A stretch of DNA of 64,000 bases from assembly GCF_001039355.2 (NCBI RefSeq), contig NW_019775635.1:927569-991568 (forward strand). The letters are read 5' to 3'. Shown here piece by piece: positions 9,500 through 21,639 of this stretch (positions are counted from its first letter, which is position 1; each line of letters begins with the position of its first letter). The notes beneath the pieces are model-generated. The model worked only from the letters and a program-made list of their open reading frames with translations. It was not told the DNA's origin and did not search any database. The translations under genes were made by a program, and so were the position numbers. Origin of the DNA: Lingula anatina. Lineage: Eukaryota; Brachiopoda; Lingulata; Lingulida; Lingulidae.

Positions 9500-12470
9500 A
9501 TTATTTATGCTATAACATTACGTAATTTGATTCAACATTATCTAATGCTCTATAGATTATGTCGCCGTTTATGAGACTGAAGAAAATGGCTAATGGCATA
9601 TCGAAATAGCTATCGTGGATAAACAAAAGGCTTAAGTTGTGACAAAAGTTGAAATTGCAATTTTGAAAATTGAGATATCTTTCCTTATATTCAAAGCAGA
9701 CCAGGAATTTGATATGCATGCCTCTTGATGGCAAAAGGGCTAGCTAACTGTGCTGTATAAATACAAGGATAAGGCCTAGAATACATATTATATATTAAGC
9801 TTTACATGTCCTTATGTATCTAGCACATAATTATAATAATAAATGAATATAATAAGTAAATGCCCGTGGCAATAAGTTACAGTGCGCTGCTGATATGTAA
9901 TGTGTTCAGATAATATGTTTTGTTGATAATAATGATTGCAATATGTCCACTGCACGGAAGAATCATACACACGTTAACGGTTTTCGTGTGAATTGACCGC
10001 GCCAATCACAGTGGCGCATCCAGACAGCAAGATTCCGTGGTTCCGTAGAATGACAGCTGAAGAAATCCGTGAACCATTTTTGAAAGTGGGCTGTAAATTT
10101 CAATCAAACGGCGACGACAATCAGAGTTGGTACTTTTGAAAGTTAGAAAATAAATAAGCTTCCCCGTGTCGGCGCTGAAGCGAATGCTTCATGCATATGT
10201 TTTTCTCGAAAACAACCAACAAAGACTCCGAAAGAGAAAGAGTCATCTAACCCAGGGCTCAGCTGTCCGTCTTTGATTTGTGACAAAAGCAAAAATGTCA
10301 GATAAGATGCTGCGGTTTGTAATAAGGTTATATCCAGAACAATCATCATGACTGAATTACAATGGCCAACGCCCAGATACTCCATTTAAACAAAAATAAA
10401 GAACTTGGCAGAACGCTGTTTATGTTGATGGCTAATCGAAATATCTCTCGTGCAAGTTGGTAAGCAAAAGTCTTATGTTGTGGAAAAAGTTGAAGTCGCA
10501 ATTTTGGTAATTGAAATATCTTTCCTTATATTCAAAGCATATTAAGAAATTGATATGCATGCCTCTTGATGGAAAAGGGGACTAACGAACTGTGCTGTAT
10601 CAATACAAAGATAAGACCAAGAAAACATATTACATATTCAACGTTACATAACCTTTTGTTTGCATCACATAATTATAATTATAATTAATGATTATAAGAA
10701 TTAATATCTGTGGAAATAAGTTACAGTGTATAAGTTATAACTGATATGTAATGTGTTCAGATAATATGTTTTGTTGATAATAATGATTGCAATATGTCCA
10801 CTGCACGAAAGAATCATACACACGTTAACGGTTTTCGAGTGAAATGACCGCGCCAATCACAGTGGCGCATCCAGACATCAAGATTCCGTGGTTCCGTAGA
10901 ATGACAGGTGAAGAGAGCCGTGAACCATTTTTGAAAGTGGACTGTAAATTTCAATCAAACGCCACCGACGATTAGAGTTGGTACTTTTGAAAATTTGAAA
11001 TTAAAAAAGCTTCCCCGTGTGGGCGCTGAAACGAATGCTTCATGCATATTTTTTTTCTCGAAAACAACCAGCAGAGCCTCGGAAAGAAAGAGTCATTCAA
11101 CCCAGGGCTCAGCTGTCCATCTTTGATTTGTGAGAAAAGGGAAAATGTCAGATAAGATGCTCCGGGTTGTAGTAAGGTTATCTAGGGTTAAGGTTGGTGT
11201 TGGGTTAGGTTAGGCCCCATGTCGGCTCTGAAAAAATGCTTCATACTTTTTTTCTCGAAAACAACCAACAAAGACTCCGGAAGAGAAAGAGTCATCTAAC
11301 CCAGGGCTCAGCTGTCCGTCTTTGATTTGTGGAGAAAGCAAAAATGTCAGATAAGATACTCCGGATTGTAGTAAGGTTATATCCAGAACAATCATCATCA
11401 TGATGGAATTACCGTGGCCAACGCCCAGATACTTCATTTAAACAAAAATAAAGAACTTGGCAGAAAGCTGTTTATGGTGATGGCTAATCAAAATATCTCT
11501 CATGCACGTGGGTAAGCAAAAGTCTTATGTTGTGGAAAAAGTTGAAATTGTAATTTTGAAAATTGAGATATATTTCCTTATATTCAAAGCAGACCAGGAA
11601 TTTACATATTATATATTAAGCTTCACATGTCCTTATGTATCTAGCACATAATTATAATAAGTAAATGTCCGTGGAAATAAGTTACATGCGCTGCTGATAT
11701 GTAATGTGTTCAGATAATATGTTTTGTTGATAATAATGATTGCAATATGTCCACTGCACGGAAGAATCATACACACGTTAACGGTTTTCGTGTGAAATGA
11801 CCGCGCCAATCACAGTGGCGCATCCAGACATCAAGATTCCGTGGTTCCGTAGAATGACAGGTGAAGAGAGCCGTGAACCATTTTTGAAAGTGGGCTGTAA
11901 ATTTCAATCAAACGCCACCGACGATTTGAGTTGGTACTTTTGAAAATTTGAAATTAAAAAAGCTTCCCCGTGTCGGTGCTGGAACGAACGCATCATGCAT
12001 ATTTTTTGCACGAAAACAACCAACAGAGACTCCGAAAGAGAAAGAGTCATTAAACCCAGGGCTTAGTTGTCCGACTTTGATTTGTGGCAAAAGCGAAAAT
12101 GTCAGATAAGATGCTGCGGTTTGTAATAAGGTTATATCCAGAACAATCATCATGACTGAATTACAATGGCCAACGCCCAGATACTCCATTTAAACAAAAA
12201 TAAAGAACTTGGCAGAACGCTGTTTATGTTGATGGCTAATCGAAATATCTCTCGTGCAAGTTGGTAAGCAAAAGTCTTATGTTGTGGAAAAAGTTGAAGT
12301 CGCAATTTTGGTAATTGAAATATCTTTCCTTATATTCAAAGCATATTAAGAAATTGATATGCATGCCTCTTGATGGAAAAGGGGACTAACGAACTGTGTT
12401 GTATCAATACAAAGATAAGACCAAGAAAACATATTACATATTAAACGTTACATAAGAAAAATCAACGTTA
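9500..12470 (+). repeat. Tandem array of about 0.85-0.95-kb repeats, 3 to 3.5 copies
   Basis: Markers such as CACACGTTAACGGTTTTCG recur at about 9970, 10822 and 11774, and GATATGCATGCCTCTTGATGG at about 9711, 10552 and 12355. Each unit contains the dispersed TGTCGGCGCTGAA motif family and the CGCGCCAATCACAGTGGCGC block. Copies differ by small indels. The small open frames in it (about 75-93 residues, minus strand) repeat with the unit and do not resemble a protein family. Confidence 0.85.
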
Positions 12471-13760
12471 CGTTACGTAAGAAAAATCAATAAAGAAAAA
12501 AACCACCGTAAGCAATACTTATAGGTCTTAATTTTGGCGATATGTATCGGCGAGCGTATCTGCGACACATTACGAAACCGGAAATGATTAGTCTATGGGC
12601 CAATGTAGACCCCCCTCCCCCCCTTAGTGATTTTCGTTCACTATGTTTTTCTGATAGCTTAGGTCCTAAGCTTTGATTTTCCGCTTGTTTGCCATTAAAC
12701 TGGTGGTGGGTGTGTGTGCTACAGCCGTTGCCATGGTAACGTCTGAGATAAAAAATTGAAATTTCTGAGACCAAAAAAATATTAAATTATTCAAATGTGT
12801 TAAGTGAATGGAATTCAAAATCCTTTCAGATGTATAGTTTAAGAGCTGCACTATACTTTATGATCCTCAAAATATTCCAATATGGCTGTAAATTCAAGAT
12901 GGCGACCAATTATTGCTAATTTTTGAGTAATTTCAATTATTTTTTATATTTGAGTCTTTATTCAATAATAAAGGAATAAGAATGTGGGATATGTTTTGAT
13001 GCGCTGGAATAGCATACAGTCTCTACTTGCTACCTACAGTATTTATTTTAGATGAAACCTTTTAATTTTGTTGTAAAATCCTCAAATCCAAAATGGTGAC
13101 CAAAATATAAGTCTGCTGTCCCAACTGGAAAGATGCCAGATTTCTCATCAAAGTGTCATTCTTTATTACTTTTAATAAACTGAATTCGAGCTTAGGACTT
13201 TTTAAAACAATTTGCATTAATTCTGATTACATTAAGACTTTCAAAATTCAAAATGGCCGCCAATATGCTTATACACACTGGCTAAAATTGATATAATATA
13301 TTCTTCCAACAGAATATTGATTTTAATTATCTCCCACCAACTTAGTCCCATTAGTGATTTTTGTTTACTATTATTTTCTGGTAGGTTAGGCCCTTAGCTT
13401 TTATTTTTTGCTTGTTTGCCATTAACCTGGTGGTGGGTGTGAGTAACAGAGCTGTTGCCATGGTAATGTCTGGGGTTGAAAATTGATATTTTTGAGACCA
13501 AAAATAAAAATTAAATATTCCAAATGCATTACAAATCATGGAATTCACAATTATACCAGATGTGTAAATTAAGAAGTGTGCTATACTTCACAATCATCAA
13601 AATGTCCCAAGATGGCAGCAAATTCAAGATGGCTGCCAATTATTGCTTATTTTTTAATAATTTTGGGAATTTTTTTATATTTGAATTTTTATTTAATTAT
13701 TAAGAAATNTTTTGCTGTGCAAAGATGTATCTTTTTTAATATTGTGACGAATTTTTAGAT
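12471..13760 (+). repeat. Two diverged direct repeats rich in AAGATGGCGGCC-like motifs
   Basis: A block at about 12600-12980 recurs at about 13330-13710 (GCTTGTTTGCCATTAA, TGGTGGTGGGTGTG, GTTGCCATGGTAA, CAAATTCAAGATGGC). Both copies and the sequence between them carry repeated ATGGCNGCCAA-type motifs. An assembly N is at 13709. No coding sequence is supported. Confidence 0.65.
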
Positions 13761-14579
13761 CTTAATATGTCCCTCTGACATGAAATTCCACACATATGAT
13801 CACACTCATACACCATTTACACCGGGGTAGGCGCTAATCAGTGACAAATACCAAGACAAAGGTGACATTCTGTCAGCCTCTTATCTGAGTTAAAAATAGA
13901 GAATAATCAAGATTAAGCAGATAAAAAAGTAATTACAGTAGTGTGATGTGTATAAAAATGAAATATGCCTAATTTGCAAATCTGTTACTTGCATTAGGCC
14001 CCCTATATCTTTCATATACAATTACCAAGAATCGTGAAAACAATCCTGCAGCGTAACCTGCCAAAAACTTATACTTACACAAGTGACGGCCACTTTCTCT
14101 CGACAGATTCAAACAATTTCATATGAACAATTTGCCGCTAACAGAGAAGGTAGCTTCCAGGTAAAATTGCTCGATTGCCGAGAAAAGCCCATGGAAACGT
14201 TTAAATGCAATTTCACACCTCATAATTGCAGTTAAACGTAATCGCCTTTGTTAGCGCTTCCTAATACATATCCTTGACACCGTACTCGGCATCATTAGGC
14301 TAGGGACCTGTCCAGAGCTGTCAATCAAAATGGCGGCACGTTTAAAAATCTAACGCGTGATCGGATAATGTTACAAAAACACGAATTTGAAAGCACCCAA
14401 CAAAATATTTCTAGATGACAATGAGCAATGGTTCCAAAATAGCGCTATGCTAGTACAGCGTCATCCGTTGGACACTGCACTTAACCTCTGTCTTTATTGG
14501 CCTTTTGGGAAATACGTCTTATTTCTTTATAAAAAAATTATAAGAACATGGCATTGTTTCTATGCCTTTATCCGTTTTA
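13761..14579. other. Spacer, no gene seen
   Basis: Unremarkable AT-rich sequence. No splice-consistent reading frame or repeat structure is recognised. Confidence 0.45.
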
Positions 14580-14890
14580 CTACTCCTGGTCTTAAACAAA
14601 GCAAAGAACTTGTCAGAACACCGCCACGATCAAATTGTTTATTTGCTATACGAAATCGAACAATACCTGTTTTAAGGTTATTGTAACCCTTTATTATCAT
14701 CCAGATACCGAAAAAGTTTATTCGCAGTGTAATACTGTGTTACAGATATGTTTCTGATTGGCTTAAACCATTTTTCTTGCTCTTGCTGATTGGTTCAAAT
14801 CATTCATCTTTGTGACACGGCAATTCTGAACCTCTAAACCTCTAAAACGACGATACCAGCCATCTTCCAAAAACACGTAAGCGTCAGCAT
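14580..14890 (+). promoter_or_regulatory. Shortened 5' flank and CCAAT boxes of gene copy B
   Basis: Aligns with the A and C flanks at 14590-14725, then skips about 0.9 kb and resumes at 14730 (GTGTAATACTGTGTTACAG). The two inverted CCAAT boxes (CTGATTGG at 14754 and 14784) are retained. The proximal promoter is therefore intact although the distal flank is deleted. Confidence 0.65.
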
Positions 14891-14891
14891 G

Positions 14892-14899
14892 TATATAAA
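14892..14899 (+). promoter_or_regulatory. TATA box, gene copy B
   Basis: TATATAAA, 52 bp before the ATG at 14944 and conserved in copies A and C. Confidence 0.65.
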
Positions 14900-14943
14900 C
14901 AAAATACCATAGCAGAGCATTAGAGAAAAAAGAGTTATCAAAC

Positions 14944-16102
14944 ATGAAGGTCGTAATGCTTTTGGCGATGGTTTTGTATTTTTTGGTCAGTTCAAAAAGT
15001 TTTAATGAAGGTCTTGCAGCCGATGTGCCAAAACAAAGAAAGCCTAGGTCTATGAGTAACTCTGCCACTGTCACGTCTACAACTTTGTTTTCTCCTGAAA
15101 CCGTCAGCAGTCGCGACAAGTTGTTGAGAATGACTCGGCCTAGGCACGAAAGCACCAGAGACCAAACCGGCCCTCCAGTGGTCACCGAAAGTGACAACCT
15201 CATAATCACAGACCAAAGGAGCACTGGTCATGAATCTCAAAAACATTCATTTAACCCAACACCGAAACTAGACCAGGTTGGTTCAACTTTTTCAGATTAT
15301 TCACAGAGAGAACTGGTGCTGTTGAACGTAACAGTTAACACCCCGTTTTGTGCTAGCCGTAAAGACAGCTTGACCAATGATATCGTCCTCGTAACTTGTT
15401 TCTGCGACGACTTGTGTAGCGTGTTTGGTGATTGCTGTTGGCCATATGACCGCTTTTGCAACGACACCAGAATCACAGGCTTTGAAATACAGAGCAATGA
15501 TACAAAGTGTTGGTTACAGGCATCTAGAGAAATCCCTGACGATGACAGTAAATTCTATTGGGTCGTGTCTTCATGTCCAAGTCACTGGGGTGATGAAGCT
15601 GTTCGAAAGAAATGCGAATTCAATGGTTGGTCCACAGACATCAATGTTTTATTGCCCGTCTCGTCAACAAAGGCAAATATCACATTCAAAAATGCTTTCT
15701 GTGCAGAATGTCACAAAGCGATGTCACACAAAGCATGGAAACCCAAGATTGTTTGTCAGAAGTCACAAATCGAAGTTTTCAAAGACGTTAAGACCGTTGC
15801 CGGACTTTTGGAGCAGATTCATTTGGCACCAGATTGCATGGTGCTCTTTGATGACCCGGAACAGCACCCAGGGCGCCCTTGCATTGGCCCTGGAGGAGTG
15901 CACGAACCAGTGAGTGGGACTGATAATGGGAAATGTCCAGACTTTGCCGACGCTGAGACCTCGCGTCTTTGTGGTTCTGGACCCGTGTCCGTGACCTATT
16001 TTGCAGGACCCCTTGGATACTCTTATGGTCGAAATATTTACTGTTGGCTTTGTCGCCTGCCACGGAATAATATCCCAAGCATTCAAAAGTGTAATGAAAA
16101 TG
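14944..16102 (+). CDS. SMB-like secreted ectodomain protein, copy B, exon 1
   Basis: The exon is 386 codons plus one base and ends AATGAAAATG|GTAAGT (phase 1). Spliced to 16425-16516 and 17365-17925 it gives a 603-residue protein. Visible parts: signal peptide 1-25; Ser/Thr-rich linker 26-125; a somatomedin-B-like module with cysteines at about 136, 152, 154, 158, 164, 165 and 172 (one fewer than the usual eight); then a Cys-rich region with SSCPSHW, FCAECHK and NIYCWLCRLP. This ectodomain type is known from lophotrochozoan adhesion/Methuselah-like receptors, which is why I call it a receptor-like ectodomain. No 7TM region is encoded here. The function is unknown. The start is supported by the signal peptide, the TATA box and identity of the start in all copies. 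Confidence 0.88.
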
Positions 16103-16424
16103 GTAAGTCATCTTGATCATACGTTTATCATTTTTATTGAGGCCATTACCACAACCAGAGTGAATTTGTGTAATATTTTTACCTTCTTTTTGTTTATTGT
16201 TATTTTAAATACGCTTTCCAACTGTTTTGATCTTAAAGTAACTGACTTAGAGAAGCTATTCACTGTTACAATGTTTAGTATATTTAGAAAAAATCTATTA
16301 ACTTATCGACTTATTAGGTCTTCAAATATTTGTATTTTGTAAACTTTTTGTACATACTGCAATAAAAACGATTATTTTGCACATCATTTTTTGTGCAACT
16401 TATAATTGACCTTTCAACCTCCAG

Positions 16425-16516
16425 ACGAACTAGAGAGGAAGGGGTTCGAACCACAGGGCCTTTCTGCTTTAATTGATTATCACAGAGAAGCACGCTGCCA
16501 GGAAACTTGGACTCGC
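16425..16516 (+). CDS. SMB-like secreted ectodomain protein, copy B, exon 2
   Basis: A 92-bp exon between CAACCTCCAG and GTAAGC, phase 1 in and phase 0 out. It encodes DELERKGFEPQGL, then LIDYHREARCQETWTR. Direct splicing of exon 1 to exon 3 would create an immediate stop (the phases do not match), so this exon is required. The same 92 bp with matching borders is in copies A and C. Confidence 0.85.
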
Positions 16517-16984
16517 GTAAGCATGCACAATTCTTTAATTCACTTGGGCCACATGAAAATATAGTTGAAACCTGCAATATAAACGAAAATAACACTTCGA
16601 ATGAATCCTCTGAAGAGTTTATATTCTTTATATTTGCAATGTAGTCTTTATATTGGCACATGATGTCATTGGTAGTAAGGTTACCCCTACAGAAATTTCC
16701 TGACGAGTCTTTTTTAAGGGGAGCCTGCTATTCTATCTAAAGTATCGATTATTTCTATTTCGTTATATGTAATCATTTGTATATGTTCCCCTAGTGAGCC
16801 TCCAAGTATGGTAAATTAAAGTGAGTAATGTAGAAAGTTGTCATTCTATTTCATTATTTCATTCAATTGTCAAATTTGACTTATGGCCGAAACCTATAAG
16901 CACGCTGGCCGTACCACGCACATGATAATGTACCTGTAGTTAAAATTGTTTTATACATATTATTTTTTCCAGTATCACACGACT

Positions 16985-17350
16985 TATAAACGGTAAATGC
17001 CGTTTGCGATCTCGAACATTGGATTTGTTATCGCTAACGAATTAAAGACTTAAATCGCGACATCAGGGCGTGAATGTAAAATAAGTGGTCGCGAGCATCA
17101 CATGTACCCCAGGTACATAAAAGCCAGCATTCATCCGGGTCTCTACCTATATACATAGGGTTATTTTCCTCAACCCCCAACCCGTACATACGGAACGTAC
17201 CGAAAAGGTACAGAAAAGATTCGCGATTTTTATTGCGGTGCTCGCGCCCACTGAATTTACGTTCGTGGCATGATATCGCAGTTTGAGTCAATAATTCGTC
17301 ATTTGCGATCACGAACCCGAGGCTCGAAATCGGGAAAGGCTAATTCGTTT
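16985..17350. repeat. Imperfect palindromic element in intron 2, copy B
   Basis: Orthologous to 3662-4028 and 36421-36784. It has the same inverted halves and lies just before the exon 3 acceptor. Confidence 0.6.
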
Positions 17351-17364
17351 GGATTAAATTTTAG

Positions 17365-17925
17365 GATGCCTGTAAGCAGTCCAAAGAATGTCCAGCGGAT
17401 GAAAATTGGTGCTCTCTCCCCCTCGATCTTATCATTAACTTGACATTCAACTTAACTATCCAACTCAGTCCCAAAGAGCCCATTAAGAGACCATGTGAGT
17501 TTATGGCACTCTGCACTACTGACTTCAAGTTTTTTAGTGGGAGAGACTTATCCAGCTTTTCACCACGTGGCGCGTGGGTGCTATCAGAACACGGGATGAC
17601 AGGAGAATGGTGCACACTACCCCGAGATGAGAGGGGTAATATCACCATCGTTATGCCGATAAGACTTAAGCAGGTCGTTCGTCGTGTCAGCGACGCCGAT
17701 CGATTGTTCGAGGGCTTTGTGGATGAAGTCAAAGTAAAATCTCACCGTCATATTTATTTCAAAATTAATTTTAACGTCAATTTCATGAGATACCGCAACT
17801 CCTTAGGTGCGATCTCGTCTGGAAAAAAGAGTGCCGGTATCCCAACATCCCTCTCTCCAGTCCAAGGCAATTTTATGTTCTGGCAGGCTTTGATAGCAAT
17901 TTTCATTTATTATGTGTACATCTAA
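17365..17925 (+). CDS. SMB-like secreted ectodomain protein, copy B, exon 3 (terminal)
   Basis: Starts in phase 0 after AAATTTTAG (DACKQSKEC), runs 186 residues and stops after a hydrophobic tail, FWQALIAIFIYYVYI. It includes NLT and NIT glycosylation sites, CEFMALC and EWCTLPRDERGN. The C-terminal hydrophobic stretch is about 15 residues, long enough for a GPI signal but short for a classic membrane span. The function of this part is not recognised. Confidence 0.83.
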   Translation, partial: DACKQSKECPADENWCSLPLDLIINLTFNLTIQLSPKEPIKRPCEFMALCTTDFKFFSGRDLSSFSPRGAWVLSEHGMTGEWCTLPRDERGNITIVMPIRLKQVVRRVSDADRLFEGFVDEVKVKSHRHIYFKINFNVNFMRYRNSLGAISSGKKSAGIPTSLSPVQGNFMFWQALIAIFIYYVYI

Positions 17926-18161
17926 ATATACAGATATCTTTATGTATTTTTCGATTCAATTCAGTTTATGCCAGCACTGGTGCATTCATTAAGGATATAG
18001 TAACCATTTTTTTATCCAGATACCGAAAATGAGGTTTCCTCTGTCTTATTAATCAATAATGCATCTATCTTTGTACTTATGAAGAAACTCGAAAATATAA
18101 AATATCAGCATTTATCATTCTCGTCGGAATGTACAAACCTACGCAGTTCAAAGCTTTAATT
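17926..18161 (+). other. Start of unit B 3' flank
   Basis: Matches the sequence after exon 3 in units A and C. It is interrupted at 18162 by a repeat element and continues at 19366-19541 before the retrotransposon. Confidence 0.65.
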
Positions 18162-19365
18162 GGGATTCCCCATAGGGGAATACTATTGCAAAATAGGTGT
18201 GGAAATGCTCTTGCAAGGTCATGTGAAGGTCATGGGTTAAATTTGACCCCATATTCTGAAAGCCCGTTTGGCCATTAGCAACCTTGACCTACTTGCATTA
18301 AAGTAGGTCATTATCTGTGGATTTGGCTCAGTATCATTGGCCATAGGGCCTTTAGCCATATGGCTTCTACTTTAGGCCTAATGGCAATTTCAAATTTTAC
18401 AATTTTTGCCTTTAAAAGCCCCTGTGACCTTGAAAAGTAGGTCAAGGTCACTGAAACTGGGTCTGTGGCATATTCTTACCATAGGCTACCTATGTAAATT
18501 ATTTCAGATTTTTTGCGAAAAGAATAATAACTATAATAATAATAATAACTAGACTGCAACTGGCTGAAGCCAGTGGCGGATGATTCCCCTGCAAAATAGG
18601 CGTGGAAATGCTCTTACAAGGTCATGTGAAGGTCATGGGTTAAATTTGATCCCATATTCTGAAAGAGCATGTGCGAATTGGGGGGGAGGGGGTCAACAAA
18701 ATATCACTTTTAGCCCACGTCAATATTTCTCCATTAAATAGCCGAATGACCTTGAAAATGAGGGTCAAGGTCAAATTTGACATTTGATTTGGGGGTTTTG
18801 GGTATATGTTTGGGGTAGTTTACTATAGCATGCTATGACCAAAAACCAGTGTTTCATGGGGAAACTGCCAAACTCAAGATTTCTGCAATGTCATAAATAT
18901 TTAAAAATCTATATTAAAAAAAGTAATTCAGCAGTCGCTACCAAAGTACAGCTAACCTTAGATGAATATATAGAGCATCATTTGCCACTATGATCGGGGC
19001 TCTGGGACTTCCGGTTTCTGAGATCTTGGAAACAAGCCTTTTTTGAGCCCGTTTGGCCATTAGCGACCTTGACCTTGACCTACTTGCATAGAAGTAGGTC
19101 ATTATATGTGGATTCACCTCAGTATCATTGACCATAAGGCCCATAGCCATACGGCTTATAGTTAAGGCCTAATGTCAATTTCAAATTTTACATATTTTGC
19201 CTTTAAAAGCCCCTGTGACCTTGAAAAGTAGGTCAAGGTCACTGAAACTGGGTCTGTGGCATATTCTTGCCATAGGCTACCTATGATAATTATTTCAGAT
19301 TTTTTGCGAAAGAATAATAACTATAATACTACCAAAAACAATAGTATTCCCCTATGGGGAATCCT
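18162..19365 (+). mobile_element. Element with inverted ends and many AGGTCA half-sites
   Basis: Bounded by GGGATTCCCCATAGGGGAAT with ACTATTG on the left and the complementary CAATAGTATTCCCCTATGGG on the right. It splits the unit B flank at a point that is continuous in unit C (37605). Inside are two head-to-tail subcopies; the second starts near 18550 with CTAGACTGCAACTGGCTGA. Multiple AAGGTCA and TCAAGGTCA motifs occur (for example 18442-18450, 18770-18781 and 19068-19081 complement). No transposase is seen; it is probably non-autonomous. Confidence 0.75.
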
Positions 19366-19541
19366 AATAATAATTTAAAAACCTTTCTATTTTGAGGTGA
19401 GAGAGCAATCGGTATGGGGCATAACTTATCCTTGAACAGGATTTTCATCACGAAAATTGGCGGAGTTTGCCACGAGTGTTAGCTGCAATACCGTGCCGCC
19501 ATTTGGTTTTAATGTTTTTGTTATGGAGTTATGAGCCTCTA
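19366..19541 (+). other. Unit B flank resumed between two insertions
   Basis: AAAAACCTTTCTATTTTGAGG and onward matches 4790-4945 in A and 37617-37770 in C. The match breaks at 19541, where the CR1/L2 copy begins. Confidence 0.7.
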
Positions 19542-21133
19542 AGGCCAGTATCCACTCTCTCTGCGTTCAGTGAGACAACTGTAACCGAAGTCTCAAAAAT
19601 CATTACAAGTTCAAAAAAGACATCATGTTCTTTAGACCCCATCCCAACAACATTGCTGACCGAGATTCTACCAACTGTCATAAATCCTATCACAGAACTG
19701 GTGAACTTATGCTTTAAAGAGGGAATATTTCCAGACTCATTCAAAAGTGCAGTAATCAAACCTTTTCTGAAAAAGAATAACTTGGATCATATTGTCTTTA
19801 ATCACTATAGACCTGTGAGTAATCTTTCTTTCTTGTCAAAGGTGGTTGAAAGAGTCATGGCAACGAGGCTATTTGATCATCTAAAACAAAATAACTTGGT
19901 GGAACAAATGCAATCTGCTTATAAAGCAAAACATAACACTGAGCTTGCTCTTCTGAGAATAAAAAATGACCTTCTGACTGGTGTTGACAATCATTCTGCA
20001 GTCTTACTGGTGCTATTAGATCTTTCAGCAGCATTTGATACAGTCGACCATGCGACTCTTCTATCATTTTTCGAGAAATCAGCTGGAATTAAGGACAAGG
20101 CGTTGTCTCTTCTACGGTCTTATCTTACTGGTAGAACACAGCAGATATCCATCAACGGTGTACTTTCAGATCTTGAGCAAATGATTTTGGTGTTCCACAG
20201 GGCAGCGTTCTTGGACCAATTAAATTTTGCATTTACACACTACCCTTGGGTGCTGTACTACGATATCATCAAGTTGGCTATCACATATATGCAGACGACA
20301 CCCAGTTGTACCTTAACTGTGATATTCTTAAGCCTGGAGATGCAATATCTAGAATGACCTATGCCATTTCAGATTTACGAGAATGGATGATCAAAAGTAA
20401 ACTAAAATTAAATGATGAAAAAACAGAATTCATGGTCATCACTCAACCACACTCAAAACACTTAGCTGAAGGACTATCTCTACAATTGGATCTGCAATAG
20501 TTGGGGTTTCTCCTCATGCAAAAAACCTGGGGGTGTATTTTGATACTACTTTAAACATGGACAAGCAGATAGCCAATGTGAAAAAATCTTGTTTGTATCA
20601 CATAAGAAACATCAGTTCCCTACGAAATAATTTAACAGATTCTGCCATTGCCACGGTCATTCATGCCCTAGTAACATCAAGGCTTGATTATTGTAACTTC
20701 TTGCTTTATGAATGCGGCGTAGAAAGAACAAAGAAAGTCCAACGCATTCAAAATATATCAGCACGTCTTCTTACCCAAACTTCTATGGAGAATCACATGA
20801 CACGTACCGATAATAAAACAACTTCACTGGCTACCTGTAAACGCCCGGATCTTATTCAAACTTTTAACTCATGCTCATGCGGCTTTTTATGGACTTGCAC
20901 CAGATTTTATTTGTGAACTTGTATCTCATTACACACCAAATCGTACCTTAAGATCTAAGGATCAATTATTACTAAAACCACAGAACGCAAGACTAAAATC
21001 TTTTGGCGAAAAATCATTCCAGTACGCGGCACCACATGAGTGGAATAAATTACCTGTTGACTTGAGAAGCATTAGCTCAGTGAAGGATTTTAAAAAAGCT
21101 TTAAAAACATACATTTTTAACAAATTTTATTGA
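19542..21133 (+). pseudogene. 5'-truncated CR1/L2-type non-LTR retrotransposon (reverse transcriptase)
   Basis: Reverse-transcriptase motifs appear in order but in different frames. HYRPVSNLSFLSKVVERV and LLDLSAAFDTVDH lie in the first frame (19467-20357). [10 protein letters not shown], and the catalytic YADDTQLY near 20290, lie in the next frame after a shift near 20180. The thumb region, with HIRNISSLRNNLT and LDYCNFLLY (20533-20916), and a tail with APHEWNKLPVDLRS end at the TGA-type end near 21133. This order is that of the CR1/L2 (Jockey) group. The endonuclease and 5' half are missing, as in typical 5' truncation. At least two frameshifts make it non-functional. Confidence 0.88.
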
Positions 21134-21639
21134 AGAACATTTTATAACTCGAAAATATTAACGAGACAACTGAATGGGCCTTGTAAAATGCTCGTTTTCA
21201 TGTAGTGTTACCTGGAATGTTACAGACATAAAAACATGAACTCATGGAAGTTGAAGAGAAGAGGCAATACAAAAAAGATGTGGACAAAGTTACAGCTCCA
21301 TCCGTTAAGGAAGGTAAATCATGGAGCGTACTTGTGAAACATTATGACACAACTGTAAGATCATTTCCTTGGCAGAACGAATTCACCTAATCAGTTGAAA
21401 TTTGAATTAGAATTGTCGATTCTTTAATGAATGTTGACATATACCTTCTTTTTATTTCTCATTTTGAACATAAGAATATTAATTATAACATTAAAGATGG
21501 TTTATGTTATTTCCTAGACATTTTGCTCATTTTACAGTTGTGAGAAATCTTCAAACCTTAATATAAGGATATATTACCTTTATTTAACCTTGATTTAACC
21601 TTGATTTAACCAGCAGTGTAATAATAATAAGAATAATAT
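21134..21639. repeat. Diverged copy of the C1q-upstream flank
   Basis: 21150-21362 resembles 9030-9325. The remainder, to 21639, is AT-rich with nothing recognised. Confidence 0.5.

Noticed and set aside
14763-15224. 153-residue minus-strand open frame opposite exon 1 of copy B (similar at 34366-34752)
   Set aside because: It is antisense to a well-supported signal-peptide-bearing exon and its conservation follows from the sense strand. It has no recognisable domain.
16436-16455. GGGGTTCGAACCACA resembles a tRNA B box / T-loop
   Set aside because: It lies in the 92-bp coding exon of the SMB-like gene. There is no A box, cloverleaf or acceptor stem around it, and the same holds in the other two copies.
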